Made by a program: the position numbers and the translations under genes
Assembly: GCA_947367055.1 (NCBI GenBank)
Contig: CANBCI010000001.1
Location: 62,001 to 126,000 of the forward strand
Length of the DNA: 64,000 nucleotides
Reading direction: 5' to 3'
Origin: an uncultured Alphaproteobacteria bacterium
GTDB taxonomy: Bacteria > Pseudomonadota > Alphaproteobacteria > Rs-D84
In this document: positions 26,099 to 34,802 of the stretch, one piece after another
Layout of the letters: each line of letters begins with the position of its first letter
Position numbering within the stretch: position 1 is the first letter of the stretch
Notes under the pieces: model-generated
Told to the model about the DNA's origin: nothing
Seen by the model: the letters and a program-made list of their open reading frames with translations, nothing else
Database searches by the model: none

Positions 26099-26127
26099 AT
26101 AATAAGATAAGATAAAACAAAAAGCAA
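26099..26127 (-). promoter_or_regulatory. Promoter of tRNA-Phe
   Basis: TTGCTT (26127-26122), a 17-nt spacer and TATTAT (26104-26099), 12 nt before the mature 5' end. It lies back to back with the gatB ribosome site. Confidence 0.65.
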
Positions 26128-26139
26128 GGAAAAAGAAAC

Positions 26140-27663
26140 ATGTACACTATAAAGGGCAAAACAGGCGATTGGGAATTGGTAATCGGATTGGAAACGCACA
26201 TAGAAGTGTTGTCCAATTCCAAACTGTTCAGCGGGGCCAGCGCGGATTACAACCCGACCGTTTCCCCCAACACACAGGTTTCAATGGTTGATTGTGCAAT
26301 GCCGGGAATGCTGCCGGTGTTGAATGAATATTGCGTGGAACAGGCGATAAAAATGGGCCTGGGGCTGAATGCGGAAATATCCCGCCACAGCAGTTTTGCC
26401 CGCAAGCAATATTTCTATCCCGACCTGCCCCAGGGTTATCAGATTTCACAACCCGCCGATGAACCGCCCGTTGTCGGACGCGGCTGGGTTGAAATAATGT
26501 CTGATGACGGCGCACCCAAAAAGATTTTCATAGAACGCGCCCACTTGGAACAGGATGCCGGGAAATTAAAGCACGACATGCATCCGACAAAATCCTTTGC
26601 CGATTATAACAGAACCGGCGTCGCACTGTTGGAAATCGTCACATGGCTGGATGTTAAAAATCCGGAGAAAAATTCATACATATCATCCCCGGACGAGGCG
26701 GAAAGATACCTGCGCGAAATACGCGAAATCGCCCGCGCACTTGGCGTCAGCAAGGCCAACATGGAGGAAGGATCCATGCGCGCGGACGTAAACGTATCGG
26801 TCCGCCCCGCGGGTTCAAACGAATTTCGCACGCGCACCGAAACAAAAAACATGGTGTCATTTAAATTCATCAAGTCCGCAATTGAGTACGAGGCGCGCCG
26901 TCAAATTGAAATTTACGAATCGGGTGGCACCGTCAGCCAGGACACCATGCGCTATAACCAATCAGAGGGCACGACATCCGTAATGCGCAGCAAGGAAGAC
27001 GCACTGGATTACCGCTATTTCCCGGATCCGGATTTATTACCGCTGGATATTGACGAAGAAACAATCGAACGAATCCGCCGCACAATGCCGGAATTGCCCG
27101 CCGCAACGCGCGCGCGATACATCAATGACTTGGGACTGGCCGAATATGATGCTGCGCGCCTGACGGAAAATACAGACATATCAAAATGGTTCGACGCGGC
27201 GGTTGGCGACAAAAAACAGCGCGCCAAAGGGGTTGCAAACTGGATGATATCAGAACTGTTCGCACACCCTGAAAACTGGGATGAAAAAAACGCTGTGGAT
27301 GCATCGGAGCAAGGCATAGCGCGAATCATACGCCCGTCCGATTTGGCCGAATTGGTCGACATGATTTCAGAAAACGCCGTTAACGGGAAACAGGCAAAGG
27401 AAATATTTATAAAAATGCTGGACGGTGAAAACGGAACACCGCGTGAAATTGCGGAAAAATTCGGTATGAAACAAATTACGGACACCGGTGCAATTGAAAA
27501 AGCGGTTGACGACGTAATCAGCGCGAATCCCGCCCAGGTTGAGCAGTACAAGTCCGGCAAGGTTGGCCTGCTCGGTTTCTTTGTTGGGAACGTCATGAAA
27601 GCAACCGGCGGCAAGGCAAACCCCGCCGTCGTAAATGAAATACTAAAGAACAAATTATCTTAA
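26140..27663 (+). CDS. gatB: Asp/Glu-tRNA amidotransferase subunit B
   Basis: Kinase and tRNA-binding subunit of GatCAB. The 507 residues start with WELVIGLETHIEV. The cradle domain has the metal and substrate motifs HxxFxRKxYFYPDLPQGYQIS and EEGSMRADVNVSVR, and the tail ends with a YqeY-like region (EIFIKMLDG, VEQYKSGKVGLLGFFVGNVMKATGGKANP). The ATG has AAGGA upstream. A complete GatCAB implies that Asn- and/or Gln-tRNA are made by amidation, which fits the gltX at 53.8 kb being non-discriminating. Confidence 0.96.
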   Translation: MYTIKGKTGDWELVIGLETHIEVLSNSKLFSGASADYNPTVSPNTQVSMVDCAMPGMLPVLNEYCVEQAIKMGLGLNAEISRHSSFARKQYFYPDLPQGYQISQPADEPPVVGRGWVEIMSDDGAPKKIFIERAHLEQDAGKLKHDMHPTKSFADYNRTGVALLEIVTWLDVKNPEKNSYISSPDEAERYLREIREIARALGVSKANMEEGSMRADVNVSVRPAGSNEFRTRTETKNMVSFKFIKSAIEYEARRQIEIYESGGTVSQDTMRYNQSEGTTSVMRSKEDALDYRYFPDPDLLPLDIDEETIERIRRTMPELPAATRARYINDLGLAEYDAARLTENTDISKWFDAAVGDKKQRAKGVANWMISELFAHPENWDEKNAVDASEQGIARIIRPSDLAELVDMISENAVNGKQAKEIFIKMLDGENGTPREIAEKFGMKQITDTGAIEKAVDDVISANPAQVEQYKSGKVGLLGFFVGNVMKATGGKANPAVVNEILKNKLS

Positions 27664-27675
27664 AAAGGAATAAAG

Positions 27676-27867
27676 ATGAAAACCACAGGAACAATTAAAG
27701 ACAAATTTGCAACAAACGCACGATATGCATATGCGTCTCCGTTGTCCAATTCAATGACACAGCGGCAAAAGGAATCAAACGCCACCACCGCACGCATATA
27801 CAAGCAAACACAGCGGAACATAACAAAAAAAATGTTAACAAATTCGGTATTTAAACGGTGCAAATAA
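27676..27867 (+). CDS. Small basic hypothetical protein
   Basis: 63 residues, strongly basic and Thr/Asn/Lys-rich, without a signal peptide or known motif. A good ribosome site (AAAGGA, 7 nt before ATG) and its fit between gatB and miaB support it; its last 10 bases overlap the GTG start of miaB. It may mainly serve to couple translation of miaB. Confidence 0.5.
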   Translation: MKTTGTIKDKFATNARYAYASPLSNSMTQRQKESNATTARIYKQTQRNITKKMLTNSVFKRCK

Positions 27868-29174
27868 AAAAATTCTTTATCCAGACATTCGGCTGCCAGA
27901 TGAATGTGTACGACGGTCAGCGTATCGCGGCAATGCTCTTGCAGCGCGGGTATGCCGCAACTGAAAAAATTGCTGATGCCGATATAATAATACTGAACAC
28001 ATGCGCCGTCCGCGCCAAGGCCACAGACAAGGTTTTTTCGGCCCTGGGGCGTGTTCGTCGCGCCAAGAAAACGGACGCACTGTTCGGAATCGTGGGTTGT
28101 GTCGCCCGCGAAGCGGGCGCCGCGGCCTTTAAACGAATTCCGGACCTGAATTTTGTCCTGGGACCGCAGAGTTATCACAAACTGCCCGATATTTTGGAAA
28201 ACCCGGATACAAAGCTGCTTAATATTGATTTAGGCGGCCTTGAAAAGTTTGATGAATTGCCGGAATCGTCCACATCACCCGCGGTCGCATATATCCCCAT
28301 ACAGGAGGGATGCGACCATTGCTGCACCTACTGCATCGTCCCATACACGCGCGGCCGTGAAATATCGCGCCCGTTTGAAAACGTTATGCACGATGTACGC
28401 CATGCGGCCGCAACCGGCGCACTGGAAATATGCTTTTTGGGGCAAAATGTCAACGGATACAAATATTCAGACAACACAGGGAAAGCCTTCAGACTGTCCG
28501 ATTTAATACGTGAAACGGCAAAACTTGATGCAATCAAACGCATACGATTTACATCCAGTTATCCGACGGAAATGACCGATGACCTAATCGAAATGTTCCG
28601 TACTGAACAGAAATTGCTACCTTTTCTTAACATGCCTATACAAAGCGGGTCGCCCGATGTATTGACAAGAATGAATCGTCCTTATTCGCTAGATCTATAT
28701 ATAGATATAGTTGACAAATTAAAGGCGGCGCGCCCTGACATCCAAATATCCAGCGACTTTATAGTCGGCTTTCCCGGCGAAACGGATGCAGACTTTGAAA
28801 AAACGGTTCAAATCGCAAAACAGATAAGGCACATAAATTCCTATTCATTCAAATATTCGCCCCGCCCCCATACGGCGGCGGCCCTTATGCCAAACCAGAT
28901 ACCAGAAAACGTCAAGGCATCGCGCCTGGCGGCATTGGACGGCGAATTAAACGAAATCCAGCGTGAATTTAACGAGGCATGCGTCGGGGAAACAATGGCC
29001 TGCCTGTGCGAAGGTGCGGACAAGACCGGGAAAAAACTGGTTTATCGCACCCCGTATATGCAGCAATGCATTGTCGACGCCCCTGAAAACGGCAACGCCC
29101 CGCAAATGGCGGATATTCGCATTACGGCGGCGAACAAGGCGTCCCTGCGCGGCGAGTTCTGCGATCAAAATTAA
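27858..29174 (+). CDS. miaB: tRNA-2-methylthio-N6-isopentenyladenosine synthase MiaB
   Basis: Radical SAM methylthiotransferase that modifies A37 of tRNAs reading UNN codons, such as the tRNA-Phe 1.8 kb upstream. The N-terminal domain has the three Cys of the auxiliary cluster (FGCQMN, NTCAVR, VGCVAR). The radical SAM domain has CxxxCxxC in GCDHCCTYCIVPYTRG, and the C-terminal end is TRAM-like. At 438 residues it is full length. The start is GTG at 27858, overlapping the small gene before it. Confidence 0.95.
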   Translation: MQIKKFFIQTFGCQMNVYDGQRIAAMLLQRGYAATEKIADADIIILNTCAVRAKATDKVFSALGRVRRAKKTDALFGIVGCVAREAGAAAFKRIPDLNFVLGPQSYHKLPDILENPDTKLLNIDLGGLEKFDELPESSTSPAVAYIPIQEGCDHCCTYCIVPYTRGREISRPFENVMHDVRHAAATGALEICFLGQNVNGYKYSDNTGKAFRLSDLIRETAKLDAIKRIRFTSSYPTEMTDDLIEMFRTEQKLLPFLNMPIQSGSPDVLTRMNRPYSLDLYIDIVDKLKAARPDIQISSDFIVGFPGETDADFEKTVQIAKQIRHINSYSFKYSPRPHTAAALMPNQIPENVKASRLAALDGELNEIQREFNEACVGETMACLCEGADKTGKKLVYRTPYMQQCIVDAPENGNAPQMADIRITAANKASLRGEFCDQN

Positions 29175-30727
29175 AATTTGATTTGCATCCCTAGGGCGAC
29201 TTTATAGGAAACGCCCGTAATTTCATCCCGGACAAGCGACAACGAAACTCCGCCGCCCAGTTTATCAAACACCGATAAAAAGTGGGCCGCAACCCCGACG
29301 TCGAAATCAAGCGATGAATATGCAACCGCGTGCAAATTATAATCATAGCGGATTCCATCAGTTTTAAAACCGTATGATGCACCGATGCCCACACGCGGCG
29401 AAAAATCATTATCCGCATCATGGGCGACCGTGGCCCTGCCCGCCGCAATTCCGGCGAATGGCGAAACGCGCCACCCATCGCCGATACGGAATCCGACACC
29501 GGCATCCACAGCCCCGTAAACATTCAACCCGTCCGGATCTGTTTCAATTGTGCCATTCTTTCCCTTTACCGGGCCAATATCAAATTCAGCCTTTGACACA
29601 CCAAACAGACCATGAACAAAATAATTGTTACGCATATCATACCGTGCGCGAAAATTGGCGCCATATGTCATAAAATTGTATTCGTTTATACTGTCGCGGT
29701 ATTCGCCAAGACTTGCATATGCCGCCGCACCAACCGACAGATTTTCAGATACCACTCCACCAAAACCACCGCGGACACCATATACATTAAAATCCGAATT
29801 GGTCATGTAAAACGACCCCATATGCGTTTCAAACGCATGCCCGGCAAACAAGGTCGTTTCCACCCTATCCAGAATTCGTGGAACGGCCATTAACTTTACC
29901 GGGTTCAAACGCACGGATTTATCCATTACATCACGCAACGCCGACATGTTCGGCGCGTTATCCAATGCACTCAACAACCTGTCATCTGCATGCGATGACC
30001 GCAAAGTATTTAGGAACCGACCCGTGTTATCGCGGAATACCTTCGCATAATCCGTCTCGCGTTCCCATTTCACGTACAACTTATCTTTGACTATATAGGT
30101 TTTGAACCCCATTAAATCGTCCGATATATTTGACACTATATGCAAGGTTCCGTCACCACTTACATTTTCCAGCAACGGTTCATCCGGTATTTCAAAGTCA
30201 TCATCCACATAAACAAGTACATCGCCCTGCAAATCCAGACTGGATATAAACGACAAATCAGATGTATCCATAATTATGGATGAATTGCTGAATACCAAAT
30301 CACCCTTGCCTAGCTTTTCAATATCCGTCATGGATATTCTATCTGCGTTGTGTATCATTATGCCGTCTATCCGGTCGGTGGCAAGATTGCCATATTCATC
30401 CGGGTGCGAAATTACCTGAACCAGTTTGGCACCGGCATCAAAATTAAACGAACCGGAAAATCTGCCGTTATTTTGGAAATACAGAACGCAATCCGAACAA
30501 ATATTTACCGGCGCATTGATAACGCCGGAATTATTCAGCATAAGGGAAGAGTTAACACGTATGGTTGCGTTGATAATTCTGGATCCGTGACCAACAACGG
30601 AATGTTCATAGAGGTCGACAGAACCACCGATAATATTCTGACTTATCAGGTTTAGGGCATGCGCATCCACAGGTGAAAAGATAACACCTACGCAAAACAG
30701 CGAAGTAATAGAAAATATGTTTCTCAT
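29171..30727 (-). CDS. Autotransporter-type outer-membrane protein
   Basis: 518 residues. A signal peptide (ending near VDAHA) is followed by a passenger of about 240 residues rich in Asn/Ser/Ile repeats, resembling a short beta-helix. The C-terminal part (about 280 residues) has alternating aromatic strands (FYMTNSDFNVYGVRGGFGG, NYFVHGLFGVSKAEFDIG, WRVSPFAGIAAGRATV) and ends VALGMQIKF, with the terminal Phe of outer-membrane barrels. The second ATG of an ATGATG pair is used as start because it is better spaced from GAGGGG. Its stop overlaps the miaB stop by 3 bp on the opposite strand. Confidence 0.8.
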   Translation of the reverse strand: MRNIFSITSLFCVGVIFSPVDAHALNLISQNIIGGSVDLYEHSVVGHGSRIINATIRVNSSLMLNNSGVINAPVNICSDCVLYFQNNGRFSGSFNFDAGAKLVQVISHPDEYGNLATDRIDGIMIHNADRISMTDIEKLGKGDLVFSNSSIIMDTSDLSFISSLDLQGDVLVYVDDDFEIPDEPLLENVSGDGTLHIVSNISDDLMGFKTYIVKDKLYVKWERETDYAKVFRDNTGRFLNTLRSSHADDRLLSALDNAPNMSALRDVMDKSVRLNPVKLMAVPRILDRVETTLFAGHAFETHMGSFYMTNSDFNVYGVRGGFGGVVSENLSVGAAAYASLGEYRDSINEYNFMTYGANFRARYDMRNNYFVHGLFGVSKAEFDIGPVKGKNGTIETDPDGLNVYGAVDAGVGFRIGDGWRVSPFAGIAAGRATVAHDADNDFSPRVGIGASYGFKTDGIRYDYNLHAVAYSSLDFDVGVAAHFLSVFDKLGGGVSLSLVRDEITGVSYKVALGMQIKF

Positions 30728-30802
30728 CATCCCCTCTCCCAAACGCGGGGTCCAGAGAATAAAGTAGCAAATGTGAATATATTCTTAAAGAACTTTTTTT
30801 AT

Positions 30803-30832
30803 AAAAAATTTTACCCCCGAAAACGGGGGTAA
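30803..30832 (-). terminator. Terminator of the lipoprotein gene
   Basis: Nine-bp stem TTACCCCCG/CGGGGGTAA with an AAAA/TTTT loop, followed on the minus strand by a long T-rich tract. Confidence 0.9.
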
Positions 30833-30859
30833 TTGATGTGGTTTTTTGTTTATAGTTTT

Positions 30860-31390
30860 TTAGAACATGCTCTGTTCCATTTTGCCCCATGCGGCCTTGT
30901 AACCACCATCGCGTTCCAGATAGATTTTTGCGTTATTCAACTGGCTGGCGGTCAAACCGCGGACGATAAAGGATTCTTCCAAACGGCCCACTTTGTTTAT
31001 GCGAAGTGTCGGCAAATCGATATTCATCGGGTTCTGTGCACAGCATGTATTGTCATTGCACGCACCGCACTGTTTGATTTTTACAGTATAATTGATGCCC
31101 GGGCGCAAATCCTTCAGGTCAACGATCATTTTCAAACCGGCGTCTGTTTCATCAAATTTGATTGTACCCATTTTCGATTCGCCGCCGTTGCTGCTGTGCG
31201 TGTACATTTTTGCGGTGACACGGTTCACATCGGCATTTTCATATGTTTGATAGAACACCACCACATCTGATGTCTGCTGCGGTTTTGGCTGCGGCTTTCT
31301 GTGTTTGCAACCGGTCGTGCACCCGGACAGCAAAACGGCAACACCCAAAATGGATGATAACATGAACATTTTTTTGATTAAGTTTTTCAT
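30860..31390 (-). CDS. Lipoprotein with a possible SodC-like fold
   Basis: 176 residues. A lipobox (VLLSGC, lipidated Cys near 24) is followed by a Lys/Pro/Gln-rich spacer. The rest (GTIKFDETDAGLKMIVDLKDLRPGINYTVKI) recalls the strand pattern of Cu/Zn superoxide dismutase or CHRD domains (the L-x-x-L-x-PG-x-H-x-x-H-x-H region), but the metal His are missing. Four Cys cluster near residue 105-115 (QCGACNDNTCC). If it is SodC-like it has lost activity. The ribosome site AAAGGAG is good. Confidence 0.6.
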   Translation of the reverse strand: MKNLIKKMFMLSSILGVAVLLSGCTTGCKHRKPQPKPQQTSDVVVFYQTYENADVNRVTAKMYTHSSNGGESKMGTIKFDETDAGLKMIVDLKDLRPGINYTVKIKQCGACNDNTCCAQNPMNIDLPTLRINKVGRLEESFIVRGLTASQLNNAKIYLERDGGYKAAWGKMEQSMF

Positions 31391-31570
31391 AAAGGTCTCC
31401 TTTTTTCCTTTTGGTTACAAACGCATTGTATAATATTTTTTTTCAATTTTCGTCAGGTTTGAATCCCTAGGAATCCCAGCAAATCATGCACATAGCGGGA
31501 AATGAATTGCTTCCTATAACTATAAAAATCAATGCGTGCTAATTTCTTTGTAAACCAAAGGAGAGAAAAA

Positions 31571-31927
31571 ATGTACGAATTGCTGCAACGCCTGGTGGCG
31601 TTCAAATACGCATGTAAAATAAACCATTGGAAAAGCGCGGCGTATGCACCGCATCTGCTGTTTGACCGTCTGGCCGAAGACATCGACACGTGGGTCGACA
31701 GTGTGGCCGAATCGCATTTTATGGCGGCTGATGAAAAGAATGTTTTCAAACCGGATTTGCTAAATCCAAAAATGATAGATAAAAATCTGGTAAAATTATG
31801 CGAATCGATTATATCACATATTGAGGCACTGCTGGACGACGACGAACTAAACGAAGGCGACAAATCTCTGCTGGGGGATATAGAGGCGGCATTTCTTGGG
31901 AAACTGGCACTAGCAAAACTGGCCTGA
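31571..31927 (+). CDS. Small helical protein, possibly ferritin/Dps-like (DUF5856 type)
   Basis: 118 residues, all helical by pattern. The stretch FKYACKINHWKSAAYAPHLLFDRLAEDIDTWVDSVAE resembles the first helices of Dps-like and DUF5856 proteins (His-Trp, Tyr, His, then Asp/Glu at metal-ligand spacing). Too short and too divergent for certainty. The ATG at 31571 has AAAGGAGAG upstream. It is ended by a terminator at 31936. Confidence 0.55.
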   Translation: MYELLQRLVAFKYACKINHWKSAAYAPHLLFDRLAEDIDTWVDSVAESHFMAADEKNVFKPDLLNPKMIDKNLVKLCESIISHIEALLDDDELNEGDKSLLGDIEAAFLGKLALAKLA

Positions 31928-31935
31928 TAAAAAAT

Positions 31936-31957
31936 ATCCCGTCGCAAGACGGGATTT
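31936..31957 (+). terminator. Terminator of the gene at 31571
   Basis: ATCCCGTC, loop GCAA, GACGGGAT and a T-rich tail, placed just before the convergent DUF2798 gene. Confidence 0.8.
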
Positions 31958-31961
31958 TGTT

Positions 31962-32402
31962 TTACTTTGCAACCGATATCCGCCCGCGCCAAGCCCCCAG
32001 CACGAACAAACCGAATCGCATTGCGACAAACACCTGCAGCAGCAGCGCCGCAATATAATTACGCGGCAACGCCACGCAGTAGCGCGCCAAATCCGGTGCG
32101 TACCCCGTTTCTATGACCGGTGCGACAAATGTCAATATGCCCGCCATAAGTCCGACCCGGAAAAACGGCATATATTTTATAATGTTAAACCTGCGGACAA
32201 AGCGCATGACAATGGGACCAACAATAAAAAAGTCCAATAAAAACGCCGTTGCAAAAATTTTTGGGAATGCGTGGATAAAATGCGCCGGTGTCAATGCCCC
32301 GTATATCCACAGGTTCAACGACATCATACCAACAACCATCACCAGGCAATTAGGTACCGATGCGATAACGGCCTCTTTCATGTTCTGCGGGAATTTATTC
32401 AT
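31962..32402 (-). CDS. DUF2798-like small membrane protein
   Basis: 146 residues with four predicted transmembrane helices. The pattern VPNCLVMVVGMMSLNLWIYG, HFIHAFPKIFATAFLLDFFIVGPIVMRFVRR fits the DUF2798 family (small inner-membrane proteins of unknown role). The ATG at 32402 has GGAGG 5 nt upstream. About 200 bp separate it from the outer-membrane protein gene upstream on the same strand, with a terminator between. Confidence 0.7.
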   Translation of the reverse strand: MNKFPQNMKEAVIASVPNCLVMVVGMMSLNLWIYGALTPAHFIHAFPKIFATAFLLDFFIVGPIVMRFVRRFNIIKYMPFFRVGLMAGILTFVAPVIETGYAPDLARYCVALPRNYIAALLLQVFVAMRFGLFVLGAWRGRISVAK

Positions 32403-32531
32403 ATTTACCTCCATAAAAAAAAACGCACCGGCAACTGGACTTACGTGTCTGGCACAGCGCGTTGTATATTGTTCATGTTTTAAAGTTTCAACAAAATTGC
32501 AGAAATTTATTTTTTAATCAAGAAAAAAATT

Positions 32532-32553
32532 AAATCGCCACAAACGGCGATTT
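32532..32553 (-). terminator. Terminator of the outer-membrane barrel gene
   Basis: Eight-bp stem AAATCGCC/GGCGATTT with a 6-nt loop, followed on the minus strand by AATTTTTTT. A second GC-rich palindrome at 32580-32602 lies nearer the gene but lacks a T tract. Confidence 0.75.
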
Positions 32554-32619
32554 TTCATCACGAAACATAGAATAAATGCACCCGCCGGAATTTCCGGCGG
32601 GTTTAAGCCCGGGGCACCT

Positions 32620-33225
32620 TTAGAACATAAATCTTACGCCGATGTCACCACCGAAATCATGCATTCCGGAATTGATATCGACATAGTTATAGCGGGCGGC
32701 AACGTCAACTGCGAACTTTTCCCAGTCAAACGTCAGACCCAATGTTCCCATCGCAGAGAAGCGAGTCTTGCTTTCGCTGTGCTTAACAATGTCTTCGCCC
32801 TTGCGCTTTACATCTGTAAAGGCCACACCGGCACCGACACCAAAGAACGGGCGAACAATCTGGTATTCACCGAATTCCCAATATGTGTTCCACAACAATG
32901 TCTGCATTTTTGTTTCAACATCGATTCGATTTGCAGTGTTGAAGTCCGCATGGTCTTTGGCTTTGCTATACATAGACCATTCGATTTCGGAACGGACTTT
33001 GTCGCAAACTTCCAAACCTAATGCCGCACGGCCCTGAAATACGACATCGGACAGAGTGTCTTTTTTGCCGTTGTATTTGTAGTTCAGGTTTTCATACGTC
33101 ACACCACCGCGGATGCCGATATACGGATCCAGACCGAACAATTGCCAGCTGCTTGTCTGATTCGGGCCAGCAAACGCCGGGCACGCCATCAGGACCGCCA
33201 GTGTCGATATTGCTATTTTTTTCAT
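32620..33225 (-). CDS. Outer-membrane beta-barrel protein
   Basis: 201 residues with a signal peptide (MKKIAISTLAVLMACPAFA) and about eight amphipathic strands (DPYIGIRGGVTYENLNY, IVRPFFGVGAGVAFTDV, KFAVDVAARYNYVDIN), ending in GGDIGVRFMF with the terminal Phe of barrels. It is similar in plan to small OmpA/OmpW/Opa-like porins. An AAGGAG ribosome site precedes the ATG. No partner genes are evident. Confidence 0.8.
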   Translation of the reverse strand: MKKIAISTLAVLMACPAFAGPNQTSSWQLFGLDPYIGIRGGVTYENLNYKYNGKKDTLSDVVFQGRAALGLEVCDKVRSEIEWSMYSKAKDHADFNTANRIDVETKMQTLLWNTYWEFGEYQIVRPFFGVGAGVAFTDVKRKGEDIVKHSESKTRFSAMGTLGLTFDWEKFAVDVAARYNYVDINSGMHDFGGDIGVRFMF

Positions 33226-33415
33226 TTTCTCTCCTTTTTGGTTTTTTGTTTCTTTTCGGATTTCTATGTCACCGATTTAATTCTAGCAAAGCATTTTCAA
33301 TCTTTGCATAGGTATGGATTCCTGCGGATTTACGGGTTTTTTACGGTTTTGTTCCCTATGGTTAACGGTGCAAAAAAACTATAAAATAAAATTGAAATAT
33401 AAAGAGGGGAAACAT

Positions 33416-34312
33416 ATGCAAGAAGAACCGCAAAAGCCCAAAAATTCAGCAAAAAAATATTACAGCAAACCATACCCTAAACAACATCAACCGTATCCCG
33501 GACTGGAACAAAAAATGAAGCCGAAACCCGACTGCGGCGAAACATCATATGTGGGCCACAACCTGTTACTTAATCGTCGCGCATTAATCACCGGGGGCGA
33601 TTCGGGTATCGGCCGTGCCGTTGCCATTGCGTTCGCCCGCGAAGGCGCCGATGTCGCAATATCATACATGCCGGCGGAAGAAGCCGACGCACTGGACGTA
33701 AAAAAATATATTGAACAATCCGGCCGGCGCGCGATTCTTATTCCGGGTGATTTGCCCGACGAAAAGTTTTGCCAAAAACTTGTGCGCGAAGCGGCCAAAA
33801 AACTGGGCGGGCTTGATATCATGGTGCTAAATGCCGGATATCAGCAATATTCAACCGATATACTAAAACTTGATACCGAACAACTGGAACGCACATTCGC
33901 AATCAACGTTTTTTCCATGTTTTGGATGGTAAAAGCGGCAATACCGCTTATGAAACAAGGGGCTTCAATAATAACAACCTCATCCATACAGGCATATAAG
34001 CCGAGCGAGAATCTGATAGATTATGCCGCAACCAAAGCAGCAATCGTAGCGTTTACACGCGCGCTTGCAAAACAGGTCGTGAAACGCGGCATACGCGTAA
34101 ATTCGGTGGCACCAGGCCCGATTTGGACCGCCCTGCAGGTATCCGGCGGCCGCAAAACCAGCAGCATTCCCGCATTTGGCAAAGACACGCCGATGGGACG
34201 CGCGGGTCAACCGGCCGAACTTGCCGGTGTATATGTATTGCTCGCATCCCAGGCTTCATCATACACCACCGCAGAGGTTTATGGTGTCACCGGCGGCAAC
34301 CATACAATATAG
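33416..34312 (+). CDS. SDR-family oxidoreductase (YghA/YhdF type)
   Basis: 298 residues. A Pro/Lys-rich N-terminal arm of about 45 residues ([28 protein letters not shown]) is typical of the glucose/ribitol-dehydrogenase-like SDR subgroup found in stress-response loci. The cofactor motif is [11 protein letters not shown], followed by NAGYQ, the catalytic Ser in TTSSIQ and YAATK (Tyr, Lys). The end [14 protein letters not shown] fits. The ATG at 33416 has AGAGGGGA upstream. The substrate cannot be told. Confidence 0.88.
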   Translation: MQEEPQKPKNSAKKYYSKPYPKQHQPYPGLEQKMKPKPDCGETSYVGHNLLLNRRALITGGDSGIGRAVAIAFAREGADVAISYMPAEEADALDVKKYIEQSGRRAILIPGDLPDEKFCQKLVREAAKKLGGLDIMVLNAGYQQYSTDILKLDTEQLERTFAINVFSMFWMVKAAIPLMKQGASIITTSSIQAYKPSENLIDYAATKAAIVAFTRALAKQVVKRGIRVNSVAPGPIWTALQVSGGRKTSSIPAFGKDTPMGRAGQPAELAGVYVLLASQASSYTTAEVYGVTGGNHTI

Positions 34313-34328
34313 CCGGCACAATAAATGC

Positions 34329-34356
34329 TTGCAAACAGCGAAAAAAGATATATAAT
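34329..34356 (+). promoter_or_regulatory. Promoter of tRNA-Lys
   Basis: TTGCAA (34329-34334), a 16-nt spacer and perfect TATAAT (34351-34356), 28 nt before the tRNA. Confidence 0.8.
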
Positions 34357-34383
34357 TTTTGGGTCTAAAAAATAAACGGACCC

Positions 34384-34459
34384 GGGTGCGTAGCTCAGTT
34401 GGTAGAGCAACTGACTCTTAATCAGTGGGTCCAGGGTTCGAGTCCCTGCGCGCCCACCA
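34384..34459 (+). tRNA. tRNA-Lys (CTT)
   Basis: Cloverleaf with acceptor GGGTGCG/CGCGCCC, D arm AGCTCAGTTGGTAGAGC, anticodon stem ACTGA/TCAGT, loop CTCTTAA (anticodon CTT), T arm CAGGGTTCGAGTCCCTG, discriminator A and an encoded CCA. Its last 21 bases are repeated 191 bp downstream. Confidence 0.97.
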
Positions 34460-34523
34460 AAAATAAATGTCGCCTTTATGGCGGCAATTTATTTTTTGTA
34501 TCGGGCAAGCCGGACGAAGAACC
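34439..34523 (+). repeat. Direct repeat 1: tRNA-Lys 3' end plus downstream sequence
   Basis: 85 bp starting in the T loop of tRNA-Lys and including its CCA, the terminator and GGGCAAGCCGGACGAAGAACC. It is repeated at 34630-34715 with one extra T. Confidence 0.95.
34461..34497 (+). terminator. Terminator after tRNA-Lys
   Basis: GTCGCC/GGCGGC stem extended by AT pairs, followed by a run of six T. The same hairpin recurs in the second repeat near 34652-34689. Confidence 0.8.
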
Positions 34524-34629
34524 CTAAAAGCGGCGACAGCCGCGCGGGTTCGACAAGGCGTAGTTGAGAACAAGTGCATAGCACGCAGTTCGAAACGTCA
34601 CAACTGCCGCACAGGGCGGCACGCCCGAG

Positions 34630-34715
34630 CGAGTCCCTGCGCGCCCACCAAAAATAAATGTCGCCTTTATGGCGGCAATTTATTTTTTTGTATCGGGCAA
34701 GCCGGACGAAGAACC
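34630..34715 (+). repeat. Direct repeat 2: detached tRNA-Lys 3' end
   Basis: A copy of the final 21 bases of tRNA-Lys with CCA and the following 65 bp, without the rest of the tRNA. The 106 bp between the repeats (34524-34629) hold no gene. The arrangement looks like the attachment-site duplication left by an element that integrates in a tRNA 3' end. Confidence 0.85.
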
Positions 34716-34802
34716 TTTAAACCACCAATCCCCCTGTAAAAATAACTTGCTTTTATTTTATTCAATCTGAATAATCTTTTCTTTTTAAGAAAGGATACAA
34801 AT

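Noticed and set aside
32415-32531. Fourth copy of the structured leader RNA upstream of the DUF2798 gene
   Set aside because: There is a GC-rich imperfect hairpin and a T run, but none of H1, H2, P3 or the AU motif of the three-copy family.
34524-34629. A second tRNA or small RNA gene between the tRNA-Lys repeats
   Set aside because: The 106 bp have some tRNA-like fragments (GGGTTCGA), but no cloverleaf can be drawn.
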